Assembly (NCBI RefSeq): GCF_000002425.4
Contig: NC_037254.1
Location: 5,115,084 to 5,179,083 of the forward strand
DNA: 64,000 bases
Direction of reading: 5' to 3'
Source: Physcomitrium patens
Lineage: Eukaryota > Streptophyta > Bryopsida > Funariales > Funariaceae
Positions 31,515 through 44,578 of this stretch are shown piece after piece. Position numbers and translations under genes: made by a program. The notes beneath the pieces were generated by a model. That model worked only from the letters and a program-made list of their open reading frames with translations, made no database searches and was not told the origin of the DNA. Numbering within the stretch: position 1 is the stretch's first letter; each line of letters starts with the position of its first letter.

Positions 31515-34391
31515 ATAAGTGATCTTGAATTTGAATCTTGACAAGGATATGCTCTAGCAAGCTTGGAAAAAATTTAAAACATGTATTAACATGAAATATT
31601 TGAGGTTCTTATAATTAAAATATACAATGACTAAATTGAAAGCATCTTCTAAATAACAATACCATTTTTGAAATGAATTCACAATGGCAAAATTTTCTTT
31701 GTTGTGGATCTTGTAGTTAATCTTGGATATTAAATTTTTTTGAATGAAAAGCTACTAGGTGAAGTTTATCATCTATTCCCATTTATAATAATATGGCATC
31801 TACAACAAAGTCTAATATGTATATTTTCATAAAGAATGTCTTAAAGAAATCAATTCAATAGAAAAATAAAAAAATATCTTTAAAGCTTCAAATGTTTCTT
31901 TTACTTCTTAATTTCACTCAAGTTTGTTGTTATAAATTAAATATATAAGTAGAGTTGTAATTTAAAAAATATTCTTAATAAATATTCTATAATAATTGAT
32001 AAATCTTAAAAAATATTGAATATTTTTTATTATTTTTTAGATCTTCCAATCCATGATAGGTTGAATTTTTTCAAGATCTATTATAAGTCCATCATTTAAA
32101 ATGATATATCCTAAGAATCAATTTAAATATTATAAAAAATATATATTTTTTATCTTAACATAGAATCCTATATCTTTTAATTTTTGTAATATACAATAAA
32201 ATTAAATTTCATATTTTTCTATATTTTTAGAATAGATTAAGATATCATCTAGATCATAAACAATAAAATCATCCAAAAATTCTTAAAACACATCATTCAT
32301 TAAATTTTGAAAAGCTGCAAGTTTATTTGTAAGTCTAAAAGGTATGACATTGTATTCCAAATATCAATATTTGATTCAAAATACAAACTTTCATTCATTT
32401 TTTTTTAATATTTTATAAAATATATGCTTTCTATAGCTCTATTTTTGTATAGACCTTAGCTTCATTCAATTGATAAAAAAATCTAAATATCAAAAGTAAA
32501 AGGTATCCATTCTTGATGGTAATCTTATTAAGTCCTCAATAATTTATATACATTTGCAATGATCACTTTTTTTCTTTAAAAATAAGATTCGAGCTCTTAT
32601 TGGAGATTTTGAATGTCATGTGAAATTATTAGCCAAGTTCTATTCAATACATTCTTTAAGTTTAGCCAGCTTATTTTGTGATAAACTATAGATTGGTCCA
32701 AATGGTAATTAGGCTCTTTTTTGAAGATTAATTAAATAATCATAGAGATGATGTTTCTAAAAAATATCTATATTTTCTTTTTCAAAGATATTTAATAATC
32801 TTGATATTAGCTTGAAATACTACTTGAAGTCTTTCTACTATTAGAAACATATATGATATTAATAATCAAGATGATTCTTTTTTTTGCAGCATACAAAAAA
32901 GCTCTTACACTTACAAATATGGATTTGGTTGTACTAGACTTATAACTTTCTTCTTGATTAACATCACTCTTAGTTATATTCTCAAAAAAGCTAAGTTTAT
33001 AAAAAAATCCAACTTATTCAAAGGCTTTATTTTTTAAAATATGATCAACTTAAAATAATTAGATTAGAAGGAGATTTAATAAAATTAAAATCATAAAGGT
33101 ATTATAATCATTAGTTCTTATTTCTATAGGAAGAGTTTATGAATAATATTTCTAAAAGACAATAGATAACCATCTATGATTTCTATATAAAAATATTTAG
33201 TTTTCTTCACTAAGGATATACTATGTCTTTTAACAAATTCTTCATCTATAAAACAAGCTGAGATTCTTGAATTTAACAATATAGAGGCTTTATGATATTC
33301 AGGTTCTAAATAAAAATCTATTATAAAATAAAAAGAAGATTTTGAAGAAAAAATAGGACCTTCATTAGGTATTGTATAAGATTCTAGTTACATGGTTCTT
33401 ATTGTAGTTAGACAAACTCATTTTTTGACATGTTATCTTTTGATAACCAAATTTTTTATTTTATAGTTGTGGTACTTCTTTGGACAATATTGAGCAATGT
33501 GCTTAGATTTTCAATAATATAAGTACAATCTTTCTTGATAACAACGATTCTTTTCTTGTTTAGTAAGAAGTTTGAAATATATTGAATTAATTTGCATATC
33601 TTGTACTTTTAAATGTATGTTTTGAAAAAATATTCGTGTCTCCATCAAATTATAATAATATTGAGGTCTACTTGTGGAACTCTCAAATTAAAATTTAAAA
33701 AGTCAATTGTGACTTTTTTTAGTAAATTCGATTATTTCACCTAATTTTTGAGGATCATGTAAGTTAAGCATTAATTTATTTATCTTATATTTTAATCCTT
33801 AAAAATTTTTGTTAATGAATGCAACATTATTTTACTTGATATCAATTATAAGTTATCAAATTTATAAAACATATGACATTACAAATCAATTTTTTTGATA
33901 CAAAATATGGATCTTATTAGTTGTAATACAAATTACATCATAGTTTCCATACATGGATCAAAACTCCATAAAAATAACTCTAAATTATGTAATATTGAAT
34001 CACATTATTTAAAAAAAGATAAAAATTATGATAATAAAAAAATTAATAGAATAATTTAAATAAATCTGACTTGTGATCTTAAAATTGGATAGCTTTGTAG
34101 TTGAAGTTCAATTGCAAATTTTACTTGATTTATAAATTTTCAAAATTTTGATCTTGTACCATCAAATTTTTCAAATAAGAAAATTTTTGGTTTTTTAATG
34201 CTTGAATAATATTCCACTATGGGAGAAATAATATGATTTGGTATAAATATTGAAGCAACTCCAATCATCTCTATATCTTCACTTCTAGCCAATCTTGTTG
34301 CTCTTTGTGGTAGTAAATGTTGTTGATGCATGGCAAACATTAATTTTATTAATTACTCTTACATTTGTGCCATTACACTATTTATTTCAAT
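31515..34391 (-). pseudogene. Chromo-A gag, protease and RT remains
   Basis: Minus-strand remains aligning with Chromo-3 and with 62450-63428 of Chromo-B. Recognisable points: an RT palm at about 32220-32260 reading DDFIVYDLDDILI (YxDD region), and a gag N-terminal stretch at 34140-34340 (ATRLARSEDIEMIGVA, FEKFDGTRSKF) matching Chromo-2 and Chromo-3. The rest is AT-rich with stops about every 20 codons. No frame is functional. Confidence 0.7.
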
Positions 34392-34601
34392 AAATTCTAC
34401 AATGATAATACAATAGGAAAGAAAATATCTAATATATCTCATGATAAATTAAAAAAGGTTAAAAAAATTCTAAAAATAATATTAATTTAGAAATAAGTAA
34501 TCTACAACTTCTAATATACTTATGTCTTATAAAAAAAGAATAATCTACTCTTAATCAAAAATAGATAAAGCTCTAATATTGTAAGTACATTCTTGACATT
34601 T

Positions 34602-35144
34602 TGTCAAAGACAAGAACTTGATAAAGATAAATAAATAAGACTATTCTCAAAGAAAGATAAAAAAATTGAAATAAGAAAGCATGTATATTTAAGAAGAAAC
34701 TAGAATTGCTAGTTCTAAAAGATAAGAAAAATTAGAGATCGTTGAAACTAGACTAGGAGCAAGAAAGAAATTGACAAGATGATGAAGGCTTTATTCTTGC
34801 CTTTATATATACTATCTAACTAAGGGCTATATGGAAACATTCTATAAGACCTTTGACATGTGTCTAATTTGCAAAACATGTGTCTTAACTTGTAAGGCAA
34901 GTTTCTTATACGTGTGCTACATAATTAACTTGTATCACAAGTTACCAACATGTACGATACATGGCTAGCTTGTTGGTGAAGTATTTAATCTACCAATCAT
35001 CTTTAGATACATACAAAAGTAAACTACATCTATAAAGCTTTTAAGAAACTTGTCTAAAAGATATCAAATTAATCTAATTTTATCTACTTTTATTTATTCA
35101 TATTATTTAGATAATTATTTGAATAAATATATATGTCTATAATA
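34602..35144 (-). repeat. 5' LTR of Chromo-A, with adjoining leader
   Basis: 543 bp related to the LTRs of Chromo-2, Chromo-3 and Chromo-B (shared GGCAAGTTTCTTATACG-like and AAGCTT segments). On the coding strand the TATA box is at 34811-34804 and the predicted start lies near 34781, with TTGTCAA conserved. A degraded primer site follows two bases after the LTR end (34601). The leader hairpin sequence AGAAG...TTTCT survives near 34500. Confidence 0.8.
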
Positions 35145-35599
35145 GCTATCTTATTAATTTGAAATTAGTTATATTCTATAAATATATAAATTATTTTTTT
35201 ATTGAAAATTTTTCTATTATAAATATTATTTTATCAATGTTGAAATATCTATGATTAATTGTCATTATAACTTTGTTGTTTCTCTGTTATTACTTTTTTG
35301 TGATTATTATTTTGATTGTTGTAATCATTTTCTTTAGTGGATTTTTGTTGTCCCTTAATTGTAAATTTGTTGTGTCTTAGTTGTGATTTTTTTTTGTTAA
35401 AGAAAAAAATTATTATTTGATATATTTTGAATAATAAACAATTAATTTTATACATATGTCTTCTACTTTATAATAAGCATGATTTTTACTTAATATGATG
35501 GTGCCTTAATTTTTGCTACATATAATAGTAAAATAAATTAGAAAAATTTTAAATCATGTAGTAATTTTTGCATCTATATAACTTTATCAATAGCTTTAG
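35145..35599. other. AT-rich spacer between Chromo-A and Copia-2
   Basis: About 80 percent A+T by eye, with no coding similarity or LTR recognised. It may include the outer part of the copia element. Confidence 0.4.
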
Positions 35600-35771
35600 C
35601 TATTTCTTTATATTAATATTTTATGTAAGATTTTAAAATTATATTTTTTTTCTTTTTACTATGCCAAAAATTAATATCTCTAATGTAGATTTGCAAGTGT
35701 CTTTATTGTTGGTCCAATTGGCATCAAAAAAACTATGTAAAGTATTTTTATTAGCTTATTATTAATATGTA

Positions 35772-35804
<33 letters not shown>

Positions 35805-37140
35805 TCCTTGATATATTATATAGTACCTTTTAAAGTTTGAATATGTAATAAGTTGGGGCATGATAGATATTGAACCAAATTATTAATTATGTAGGCGCAA
35901 TTTGGTCAAGAAATCCACAATAGCATACATTAAGTTGTGAATCATGTAATAATAAGGATATGAATTGATGTAAGCTTAATTTTTATTAAAATATTCATAT
36001 CTATTTAATCAATTTTTATTTTGTATGGATATAATTATTGAATTATAATTGAACATGTTATATTTTTATAGCTTAGATATTATATATTTTTTCTGATATA
36101 GTATAATCTAATCTTATAATTAATTTTTAATAATAAAATTTCTAATAGTAAAATAAATTTTATCTATGTCACTTTTTTCAAATTCTTAGTAAAATAAATT
36201 TGTTTAAAAACTTAATATTATTAATAATAATAAAATCATCAATGTAAAGAATTAAAATAATAAAATCACCATCATTTTTTTAATATATATATTGGTATCA
36301 ACTTTAAATTTAATATAAACATGTAATGTTAAATATTAATGAAAACAAAGATATACAAGAATATTGTTTGAAGTCAAATAATGATCTTAAAAATTTATAA
36401 ACTAAATTAGTATAAGTTGGTAAAAATAAACTTTTAAGAATTGATACATAGAGTCTTTTATTAATATAGCCATTTAAAAAAATAAATTTAACACCAAATT
36501 GATGGATTTCTAAATTATATTGAGTAACCAAAGTTAGGAGAACTTTAGTAGAATTTAACTTAAAAATAAGTAAAAATATTTTTGTATAATCCTCTCTTTG
36601 GATTTAAATAAAGCCTCTAGAAAATTAGTCTTGCTTTATATTTGTCTATGATGCCATTAACTTAGATTTTTATTTTAAAAACCTATTTGGTATGCTCTAC
36701 AAGTTCTAAGTTTGAAAGATATATCAATTTTAACTTGGGCTTTTGGATTTTGATATTGTAGATTCTTTTAGAATTTTAAAAATATCAAAAATAAATTTAT
36801 AAGTTGAATATTTTAATTAATTAATTTAATTAATTTAAAAAATATATACATCTGGAAATATTAAAGATTAAACTATTTTAAATTTCAAGTTGGCTTTTCA
36901 AATAAATAAAAATTTGTAAGGTTTGATTTGGTCCACTTTTTATTTTGGATATTTATAAATCTTAAGATTGATTTAAAATATTCTATAAATTTTTTGATTT
37001 TTGGCTATGAGACCTATAACTTGAAATTTATTTTATTTTAATTTTTTTTTCTTAAAAGTATTTTAGATTGAAGTATATTCCTATTTATAATATTTTTATT
37101 TCTAATAGAATACTTAAAATCTTTGTAAGTCTATAATATA
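35600..37140 (-). mobile_element. Copia-2: remnant of a Ty1/copia element (RT and RNase H region)
   Basis: Minus-strand copia motifs occur in the expected order with stops between them. RT N-terminal part at 36310-36531: LEIHQFGVKFIFLNG, LVYKFLRSLFDFKQ. RT active site near 36235-36246: YIDD. LKGT motif near 35825-35845. RNase H near 35713-35726: DANW followed by DTCKS, for the usual DADWA...DTRKS. No LTRs were found; the limits are approximate and a (TA)n tract interrupts it. Upstream copia sequence probably reaches about 37140, where the Chromo-B LTR starts to appear. Confidence 0.7.
35772..35798. repeat. (TA)n microsatellite
   Basis: Alternating TA run inside the copia RNase H remnant, followed by CATATATCC. 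Confidence 0.85.
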
Positions 37141-37185
37141 GAAGATACAAGGTTTTTAAAATTACATAATATTTTTTAATAAATA

Positions 37186-37740
37186 TGTATTAAAGACAAG
37201 AATTCGATGATAGCAAATAATCAAGTAAGACTTTTCTTAAAGAAGTTTGATAAAATAAAATAAAAAAATGTGTATATTAAAAATAAATTAAAAATGCTAT
37301 TGTCAAAAGATAAGAAAACTAAAGATTCTTCAATCTAGACTAAAGCAAGAAAAGAGTTGATAAGAAAGAAGAAGGCTTCACTCTTGCTTCTATATATACT
37401 ATCCACTTAAGAACTATGTGGTGATGTTCTATAGGACCTCCAATATGTGTTGACTTTGCAAGCCACATGTCTTAATTTGTAAGGCAAGTTTTTTATATGT
37501 GCACCACATAGTGAGTTTGTTCTACAAGCTACATACATATTTAACACGTGGCTAATTTTTTGATCAAATTTTTAATCTAAAAGTCAACTATAAACATATG
37601 TAAAGTCAAAATTAAATCTATAAAGCTTCTCAAAAGCTTGTCTAGAAGATATTATGAAATTAATCTATTATTATTTATTTTTATCTATTATTACTCAATA
37701 ATATAGATAATTATTAGAATAAGTATGTATGTCCATAACA
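37186..37740 (-). repeat. 3' LTR of Chromo-B
   Basis: 555 bp related to 34602-35144 and to the Chromo-2/3 LTRs. It ends GTCCATAACA on the plus strand, then a decayed purine tract. On the coding strand the TATA box and start-site sequence (CTTGTCAAC, one transition) are recognisable. Confidence 0.8.
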
Positions 37741-38187
37741 TTACCTTTCATTCTAGGAATGAGTTCCTTAAGGCACAATCATCATATGTTGAAGAAATCT
37801 AAGTTATAACAAATTGTGTTTGCCACATACTTTGATCTATATTCTCTTTGAAGATGGTTGATAAGTCCTCTCAACCATTGATAATATCTCATATCAAGGT
37901 AAAAGACTACTTTATTATTTGATCATTGTTGACGCCTTTGTAACTTCTTTTAAATAAAATATTTAGAATATTATCAAAAGTTGTTCTTACTTCTAATAAA
38001 ACCACCAAACATTGGCAATCTTTTCTAAGGTCGTGATACTAAAAATGTTATATATCACCATCTATATAAGAAGAATATGTTTTTAAAGATCTTCATCTCG
38101 ATTACATCATCTTGAAGGTTGAGACAATTATAATGTCTCATCAAACAAGTTAGCAAATGATACCTCTTTAGTTGAATCTGTTGATTA
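37741..38187 (-). pseudogene. Chromo-B 3' internal region (extra ORF remnant)
   Basis: Aligns with 10364-10800 of Chromo-A and with the post-pol region of Chromo-2. No frame survives. It is interrupted at the Chromo-3 insertion and continues at 44584 in register (GAATCTGTT... then TTAGTTCTCTAAC). Confidence 0.6.
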
Positions 38188-38746
38188 TTCCATAGACATA
38201 CGCATGTAAGCTAGTAATTACATGTATAAATAAATAGAAGTAAGTAAAAATAGATTTAAATAAGTTAATTCTATAATATTTACTATGGAAGCTTTTTAGA
38301 AGCTTTATAGATGCTACTTTGACTTTATAGGTGTCTTTAATTGATTTTTTGGATTAGAAACGTGGTCAACATGTTGGCCATGTGCCACATATGTTGGTAT
38401 CTTAAAGACCAAGCTAATTATGTAGCCCACACGTAGAAAAACTTACCTTAGAAGTCAAGGCATGTATCCTACAAAGTCAACACATATTGAAGGTCTTATA
38501 GAACATTGCCGCATAGTCTCTAGTTAGATAGTATATATAAAGACAAGAGTGAAGCCCTCTTCACTCTTGTCAACTTCTTTCTTGCTTTTAGTCTAGTTTC
38601 AAGGATCTTTAGTTTTCTTGTCTTTTGGCAATAGCCAATTCCAGTTTCTTTCTTAATATACATATTGAGTTATTTCTATTTTGTCATCTTTCTTTGAGAG
38701 AAGTTTCACTTGTTTATTTGTCTTTATGAAGTTCTTGTCCTTGACA
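38188..38746 (+). repeat. 5' LTR of Chromo-3 with promoter
   Basis: Pairs with 44021-44578. TATATATA at 38532 lies 31 nt before ACTCTTGTCAA (38563-38573), the predicted transcript start, identical to the Chromo-2 start 11-mer. The U3 inverted repeats of Chromo-2 are partly kept. Confidence 0.88.
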
Positions 38747-38748
38747 GA

Positions 38749-38863
38749 TGGACAAAGAGTACACTTATAATATTAAAGCTTTGTCTAATCTTGATTAAGA
38801 GTAGATTATCCCTTTCTCTTGATAAGACATAAGCGTATTAGAAGTTATAGATTATCCTCTTCT
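38749..38863 (+). promoter_or_regulatory. Degraded self-priming site and leader hairpin of Chromo-3
   Basis: TGGACAAAGAGT at 38749-38760 resembles the expected TTGACAAGAGT with one substitution and one inserted A, again two bases after the LTR. The leader has an AGATTATCCC motif (near 38803) and a stem AGAAG (38840-38844) with CTTCT (38859-38863). Confidence 0.5.
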
Positions 38864-38959
38864 AAACTGATATTGTCTTTAGTATTTTCTTTATTTTCAA
38901 GTCTTCTCTTCTATTTGTCTTAAGCAAAATTAGACAACTTTTTTTTTCTAAGTGTTATC

Positions 38960-39968
38960 ATGGCAAAACTCGTTGAAATGAAGAGTGCAATGGCACAAAT
39001 GCAAGAACAATTGAAGGAATTAATGCTTGTGATGCATCAACTCAAATTACCACCATAAGAAGCAATAATATTGGCAAGAAGTGAAGATATAGAAATGATT
39101 GGAGTTGCTTCATCATCTACACCAAATCATGTCCCTTTTCCTATGGTCGAATACCCTTCTAGTATTAGAGAACTAAGAATTGCCCTACCCAAGAAGTTTG
39201 ATGGGACCAAATGAAAGTTTAGAAGATTTATCAATCAAGTATAACTTATGATTGGACTTCAACCCCAAAGCTATCCAACTCCAAGATTGCAAGTTAGATT
39301 CATTGGTATGCTTCTTTCAGGTTCAACATTATTATGGTTTTCATCTTTTCTTGAACAATGAGATTCAATATTGAATAATTTCATAGGCTTTTTTGGCGGA
39401 GTTTCGATCCATGTATAGAGAACATGATGTAATTTGTGTTGCAACCAATAAGATTTATATTTTATAATAAGGCAATCGATCAATAACGTTGTATGCTTCA
39501 TAGTTTTGACAACTTACAACTGATATCAAGTGGAATGATGCTGCTTTTGTTAGCCAATTTCTCTACGGATTACAATATGAGGTAAAAAAATTAATGTTCA
39601 ACTTATCTAATTCTCAAACATTGAGTCAAGCAATTGACTTTGTTGTGAAGTGCGACAATCACCTTTTTGAATTCTGATCTGAGAACCGTACAAGTAGACT
39701 TGAATGTTACTATAATTCAATGGCAACACCAACATCTCTTCAACACATACATTCAAAAGTAGAGGATATGCAAATTGATGAGGTATATTTCAAACCTCTT
39801 ATTGAGCAAAAAAAGACTTGTCATTGTCACGAAGGATTGTGCTTATATTATGGAAAATCTAAGTACACTACTCAACATTGCCCAAAGAAGCAATACAATC
39901 ATAAAATGGAGAGTATGACGATCAAAAAAGATAGCATGTTGAAAAAAAAATTTGTCCAACTTCAATAG
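38960..39968 (+). pseudogene. gag of Chromo-3
   Basis: Starts at ATG 38960 and ends TAG 39966. At least one frameshift separates the N-terminal part (ARSEDIEMIGVAS-like) from the C-terminal frame 39720-39968. The latter holds a decayed zinc knuckle (LCLYYGKSKYTTQHC, second Cys now Tyr) and ends in a lysine-coding adenine run just before the pol overlap. Closest to gag of Chromo-2 in this window. Confidence 0.82.
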
Positions 39969-39973
39969 GGATT

Positions 39974-42900
39974 ATGTGGTTGGAATCTTGTATAACACCT
40001 AGTGAAGGTCCTATTCTCTCCTCAGATCTCTCTCCATATTTTATGATAAATATTATTCTAGGACCTAAACATCACAAAGCCTCTGCCTTGCTAGATTCAA
40101 GAGTCTGAACATGTTTCTTAGATGAAGAATTTGCTAAAAGATATACCATACTTTTAATGAAGAAAACTAAACCTGTTCATGTAAAAATCATAGATGGTCG
40201 TCCGTTGTCTTCAAAAGATGTTATTCATGAAATTCTTCCTATAGAAGTAGCAACTAATAGTCATAGTAGCTTTGTAATATTTAATATCATTAGATCTCCC
40301 TCTAATCCAATCATTTTAGATTTATCATAGCTAAAAAAATATAATCCTAAAATAGATTGAACTTCTCATAATCTTGACTTTCTTGAAAGTATAACTAAGA
40401 GTATAGTTAATCAAGTAGAAAGTCATAAGTCTAGTACAATTAAATCTATATTTGTAGGTGTAAGAACTTTCTTGCATATTACAAAAGAAGGATCTCAGTG
40501 TGTCATTTATGCCACACCTATTTCTACTAGTGGAAAGACTTTAAGTGGCATTCCAAGCCAATATCAAGATTTTAAAGATGAATTTGAGAAGAAAAATGCG
40601 GATATTCTTCCAGAACATCATACCTATAACTGCTCAGTTGACCTTCAAGAAGGAGCACAACCGCCATTTGGACCAATCTATAATTTATCACAAAATGAGT
40701 TGACTGAACTCAAGGAGTATATTGAAGAAAATCTGGCCAAGAACTTCATACGCCATTCCAAATCTCTAGTAGGAGCTCTAATTTTATTTGTGAAGAAAAA
40801 AGATAGACCATTACGGATATGTCTTGATTATCAAGGACTCAATAAAATCACCATTATGAATAAGTATCCGCTATCTTTAATATCTGAACTCCTTAATCAG
40901 TTGAATCAAACTAAGATCTATAGACAAATAGATCTATGAGGAGCATACAATCTAGTACGCATCAAATAAGGAGATGAATGGAAGACTATATTTCGAACAA
41001 GGTATGGACATTTTGAATACAATATCATGCTTTTTGGACTTACAAATGCACCAGCAGCATTCCAACATCTAATGAATGATGTCTTTTGAGAGTTTTTAGA
41101 TGATTTTATTATCTGTTACCTAGACAACAACTTAATCTATTCTAAGAATACAAAAGAACATGAACTTTATATTTTTCATGTGTTACAAAAACTAAGAGAT
41201 GTGGGACTTTATGCCAAGATAGAAAAGTTTGTATTTTACACTACTCAAGTCGATTTCTTAAGATATATCATTTCAAATGATGGATTTATGATGGATCCTA
41301 AAAAAATTCAAACTATTATGGATTGGAAGATCCCAAAAATAATAAGAGATATCCAATGCTTTTTGAGATTTGCTAACTACTATGGGATCTTCATTAAAGG
41401 CTTTTCTCAAGTTACAGCTCTACTTACATGGTTGACTTGTAAAGACAAACTTCAATGGAATCAAGAAGCAGAAGTAGCATTTGAAGCTTTAAAGACACAC
41501 TTTGTTTTTGCAACAATCTTGTATCACGTTGATTTTTCTAAGCCATTTTTCATAAAAATAGACACATTGGACTTTGCTTTGGATGCTATATTGTCACAAA
41601 TGAGAACAAATGATAAACTACATCCAATAGCTTTTTATTACAAAAAAATTTCAGCAATCGAGATCAACTACAAGATCCATGACAAAGAACTACTTACAAT
41701 TGTAGATTTGTTTGAAGAATGGTGTCATTATCTAGAAGATGCTTCTAACTCAATTATTGTGTATACGGAACATAAAAATCTTGAATATTTTATGTCAATA
41801 CATATTTTGAATTGTTGTCAAGGTTGTTAGAATATGCCTTTGTTAAGATTTAAATTCAAGTTCACTTATTGACTAAGAAAAAAATAAGGTTTTTTAGATG
41901 CACTCTCTAGACGACTTTACCTTGTACCAAAGGAAGAAGATGCTGATTTTGATCAACAATAGACAATTCTCTTGAAGCCACAACATCTTCATCTTCGAGC
42001 AATGAAATCAACACTAACTGTTGATTCAACTTTCATTAAGCTAGTTCACTCAAGTATGTCTTCTGATCCTCTTATTTGTGATATTAAGAGAAATCCTTCA
42101 AAGTCTCATGATACTTCTAATTTTGAATTTAAGAATAATCTACTATATTTCGAAGGACGCATATATATTTGAGAAGATGAAGCTCCATTACGTATTCTTC
42201 AAGCTCGTCATAACTTTCCAACAGCAAGATATTTTGGGTACAATAAAACTTTAGAATTAATATCTAAGGACTTTTGGTGGCTACAAATGTAGAAAGCAGT
42301 CAAAGATGTTGTACAATCTTGTGAAGTTTGTTCAAGATCAAAAACTCTTTGTCATCAATCTTATGGACTTCTTCAGCCATTATTCATTCCAGAACAACCA
42401 TAGTCTTCTGTTTCTATGGATTTCATCATGGATCTTCCAATCTCAAGTTCTTATGACTCTATATTCGTGATAGTAGATTATTTTACCAAGATGGTATATT
42501 TTATACCATGTACAAAATCCATCACAGGTGAAGAAACAACTAAGCTCTTTTTTGACATTATCTATCGCTATCATGGATTACCCAAGGATATTATATCGGA
42601 TAGGGGAACTTAGTTTGTATCAAGATTTTGGCGGTCTCTTTTCAAGATTCTAAAAGTGGATATAAAACTATCTTTGGCATTCCATCCTCAAACTAATGGA
42701 CAAACGGAGTGTGTTAATCAAGTTTTGGAGCAATATTTATGATGTACCATTAACTATCAACAAGATGATTGAACAACTCTTTTACCATTGGCAGAGTTTG
42801 CTTATAATAATATGGTACATTCTTCTACAAAACAAACACCTTTCTTTGCCAATTATGATTATCATCCATGAATTGATATTTTTGAATTTTCAAAAGTTGA

Positions 42901-43462
42901 TAATCCTGTGGCAAAAGATTTAGCAATTCATTTGTCAAAGCTACATGCAACGATGAAGGCGTATTTAGAAGAAGCTCAAGAACAACAAAAGATCAATGCA
43001 GATGTCTATCAAAAAGAACAACCACCATTCCACATGGATAATAAGGTATGGTTACTTTGTTGCAATATCAAGACCACTTGTTCTTGTGATAAGTTGGACT
43101 ATTGAAGGCTTGGACCATTTTCTATTTTTCCACAAATCAATCTAGTTGCATATCGTTTACACATATTGGAGTCAATAAAAATCCATCCGATATTCCACAT
43201 GTCTCTTCTTCAACCATAAAAAATAATGGACATAGCAAGAAAAAGACAAGATCCACCTCCTCCTATAAAAGTGGAAAATAATGAAGAGTTTGAAGTGGAA
43301 GAAGTCTTAGATTCAAGGCAGCGTCGAAATAAATTAGAATATCTTATCTATTGATACAAATATGATATTAGTGAATGTATACAAGAGCCAATAAAGAATC
43401 TTGCAAATGTAACAAAGACAGTGGAGGCTTTTCATTGACGACATGCATCAAAATCAAGATGA
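39974..43462 (+). pseudogene. pol of Chromo-3: protease, RT, RNase H, integrase, chromodomain
   Basis: One frame of 1162 codons from 39974 to TGA 43460, with many nonsense codons but no net frameshift. Protease near 40090: LLDSRV, again Arg for the Gly of DSG. RT at 40560-41400: NADILPEHHTYNCSVDLQEG, RICLDYQGLNKITIMNKYPL, then a decayed RT palm. RNase H at 41520-41800: PFFIKIDTLDFALDAILSQM, AIEINYKIHDKELLTIVDLF. Integrase at 41972-42870: FEFKNNLLYFEG, MDFIMDLPISSSYDSIFVIV, SDRGT, then stops. Chromodomain at 43280-43460: NNEEFEVEEVLDSRQRRNKL. It is the reference copy for the deletions in Chromo-1 and Chromo-2. Confidence 0.88.
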
Positions 43463-43556
43463 AAATCTTTTTTATAAAAGAAACAAGATCTAGGTAAGAT
43501 AATATTTTACTTTAAATCCTTGTTTGTAGCTTCTTTGTTTTTGTGACTCTGAGGAA

Positions 43557-43979
43557 ATAGAGAACCAACAACTAGTGGGTTTTACTTGAGAGTCTTCATT
43601 TGTTGACCTCCCGGATGAGACTTTAGAATTGTCACAACCTTCAAGATGATGCAATCGAGATGAAGTTCTTCAAGAATGACATGTTCTTCTTCAAATAGAT
43701 GGTGAGATACAACACGTTTGATATCACAACCTTAGAAGGGACTCTCGATACTTGGTGATTTTACTAGAGGTAGGAACAACTCCTAACGATGTTTCAAATG
43801 TTTTATTTAAAAGAAGTTATGAAGGCCTCAACAATGATCAAATAACTGGGTGGTCTTCTTATCCTAATATGGGAACCTATGGATGGTTGAAAGGCCCTAT
43901 CAATCATCTTCAAAGAGAACAAAGATCAAAGTATGTGGCAAATACAATTTGTCACATCATAGATTTCCTCAACATATGA
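43557..43979 (+). pseudogene. Post-pol extra ORF of Chromo-3 (start codon lost)
   Basis: 141 codons, aligned without gaps to 24508-24930; the first codon is ATA where Chromo-2 has ATG. Internal TGA codons include two at the same positions as in Chromo-2. The last 75 codons are open: VILLEVGTTPNDVSNVLFKR, NNDQITGWSSYPNMGTYGWL and REQRSKYVANTICHIIDFLN. Function unknown. Confidence 0.65.
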
Positions 43980-44020
43980 TGACTACTCTTTGTAGAACTC
44001 ATCCCTAAAAGGGGGGTTAA

Positions 44021-44578
44021 TGTCATGGACATATGCATGTAAGCTAGTAATTATATGTATAAATAAATAGAAGTAAATAAAAGTATGTTTAAGTAAGTTA
44101 ATTCTATAATATTTACTATAGAAGCTTTCTAAAAGCTTCATAGATACTGCTTTGATTTTATACGTATCTTTAATTGATTTTTTGGATTAAAAATGTGGTC
44201 AACAAGTTAGCTATGTGCCATACATGTTGTTAGCTTGAAGACCAAGCTAACTATATGGCCCATATGTAGAAAAACTTGCCTTATAAGTCAAAGCATGTAT
44301 CCTATAAAGTCAACACATATTGGAGGTCCTATAGAACATTGCCATATAGCCTCTAGTTAGATAGTTATATAAAGACAAGAATGAAGCCTTCTTCTCTCTT
44401 GTCAACTCCTTTCTTGTTTCTAGTCTAGTTTTAAGGGTCTTTAGTTTTCTTATCTTTTGGCAATAACCAATTCTAATTTCTTTCTTAATATACATATTAA
44501 ATTATTTCTATTTTATCATCTTTCTTTAAAAAAAGTCTCACTTATTTTTTTTTTTTTATCAAGTTCTTGTCCTTGATA
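44021..44578 (+). repeat. 3' LTR of Chromo-3
   Basis: Pairs with 38188-38746; preceded by the purine tract GGGGGGTTAA. It ends TTGATA where the family has TTGACA. Confidence 0.88.

Larger units (their letters stand above)
10264..35144 (-). mobile_element. Chromo-A: old chromodomain Ty3/gypsy element split by nested insertions
   Basis: The element lies on the minus strand in pieces: 3' LTR remnant 10264-10363, body 10364-11103, 16827-18133 and 31515-34391, 5' LTR 34602-35144. The gaps are Chromo-1 and Athila-like 1, each with matching target duplications at its ends. Removing them restores an order of gag, protease, RT, integrase, chromodomain, extra ORF, LTR that matches Chromo-3. The second relative, Chromo-B, supplies uninterrupted sequence across both insertion sites. 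Coding content is heavily decayed and AT-rich. It is the oldest layer of this cluster. Confidence 0.8.
38188..44578 (+). mobile_element. Chromo-3: full-length chromodomain gypsy element, nonsense mutated
   Basis: LTRs of 559 and 558 bp flank a complete set of regions: degraded self-priming site, leader, gag, pol with protease, RT, RNase H, integrase and chromodomain, extra ORF, purine tract (GGGGGGTTAA). It is the only chromovirus here that still has RT and RNase H. Flanks read GATTA (38183-38187) and GGTTG (44579-44583), equal apart from two G/A transitions, so probably one decayed target duplication. It inserted into Chromo-B in opposite orientation. More stops than Chromo-1 or Chromo-2. 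Confidence 0.88.
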
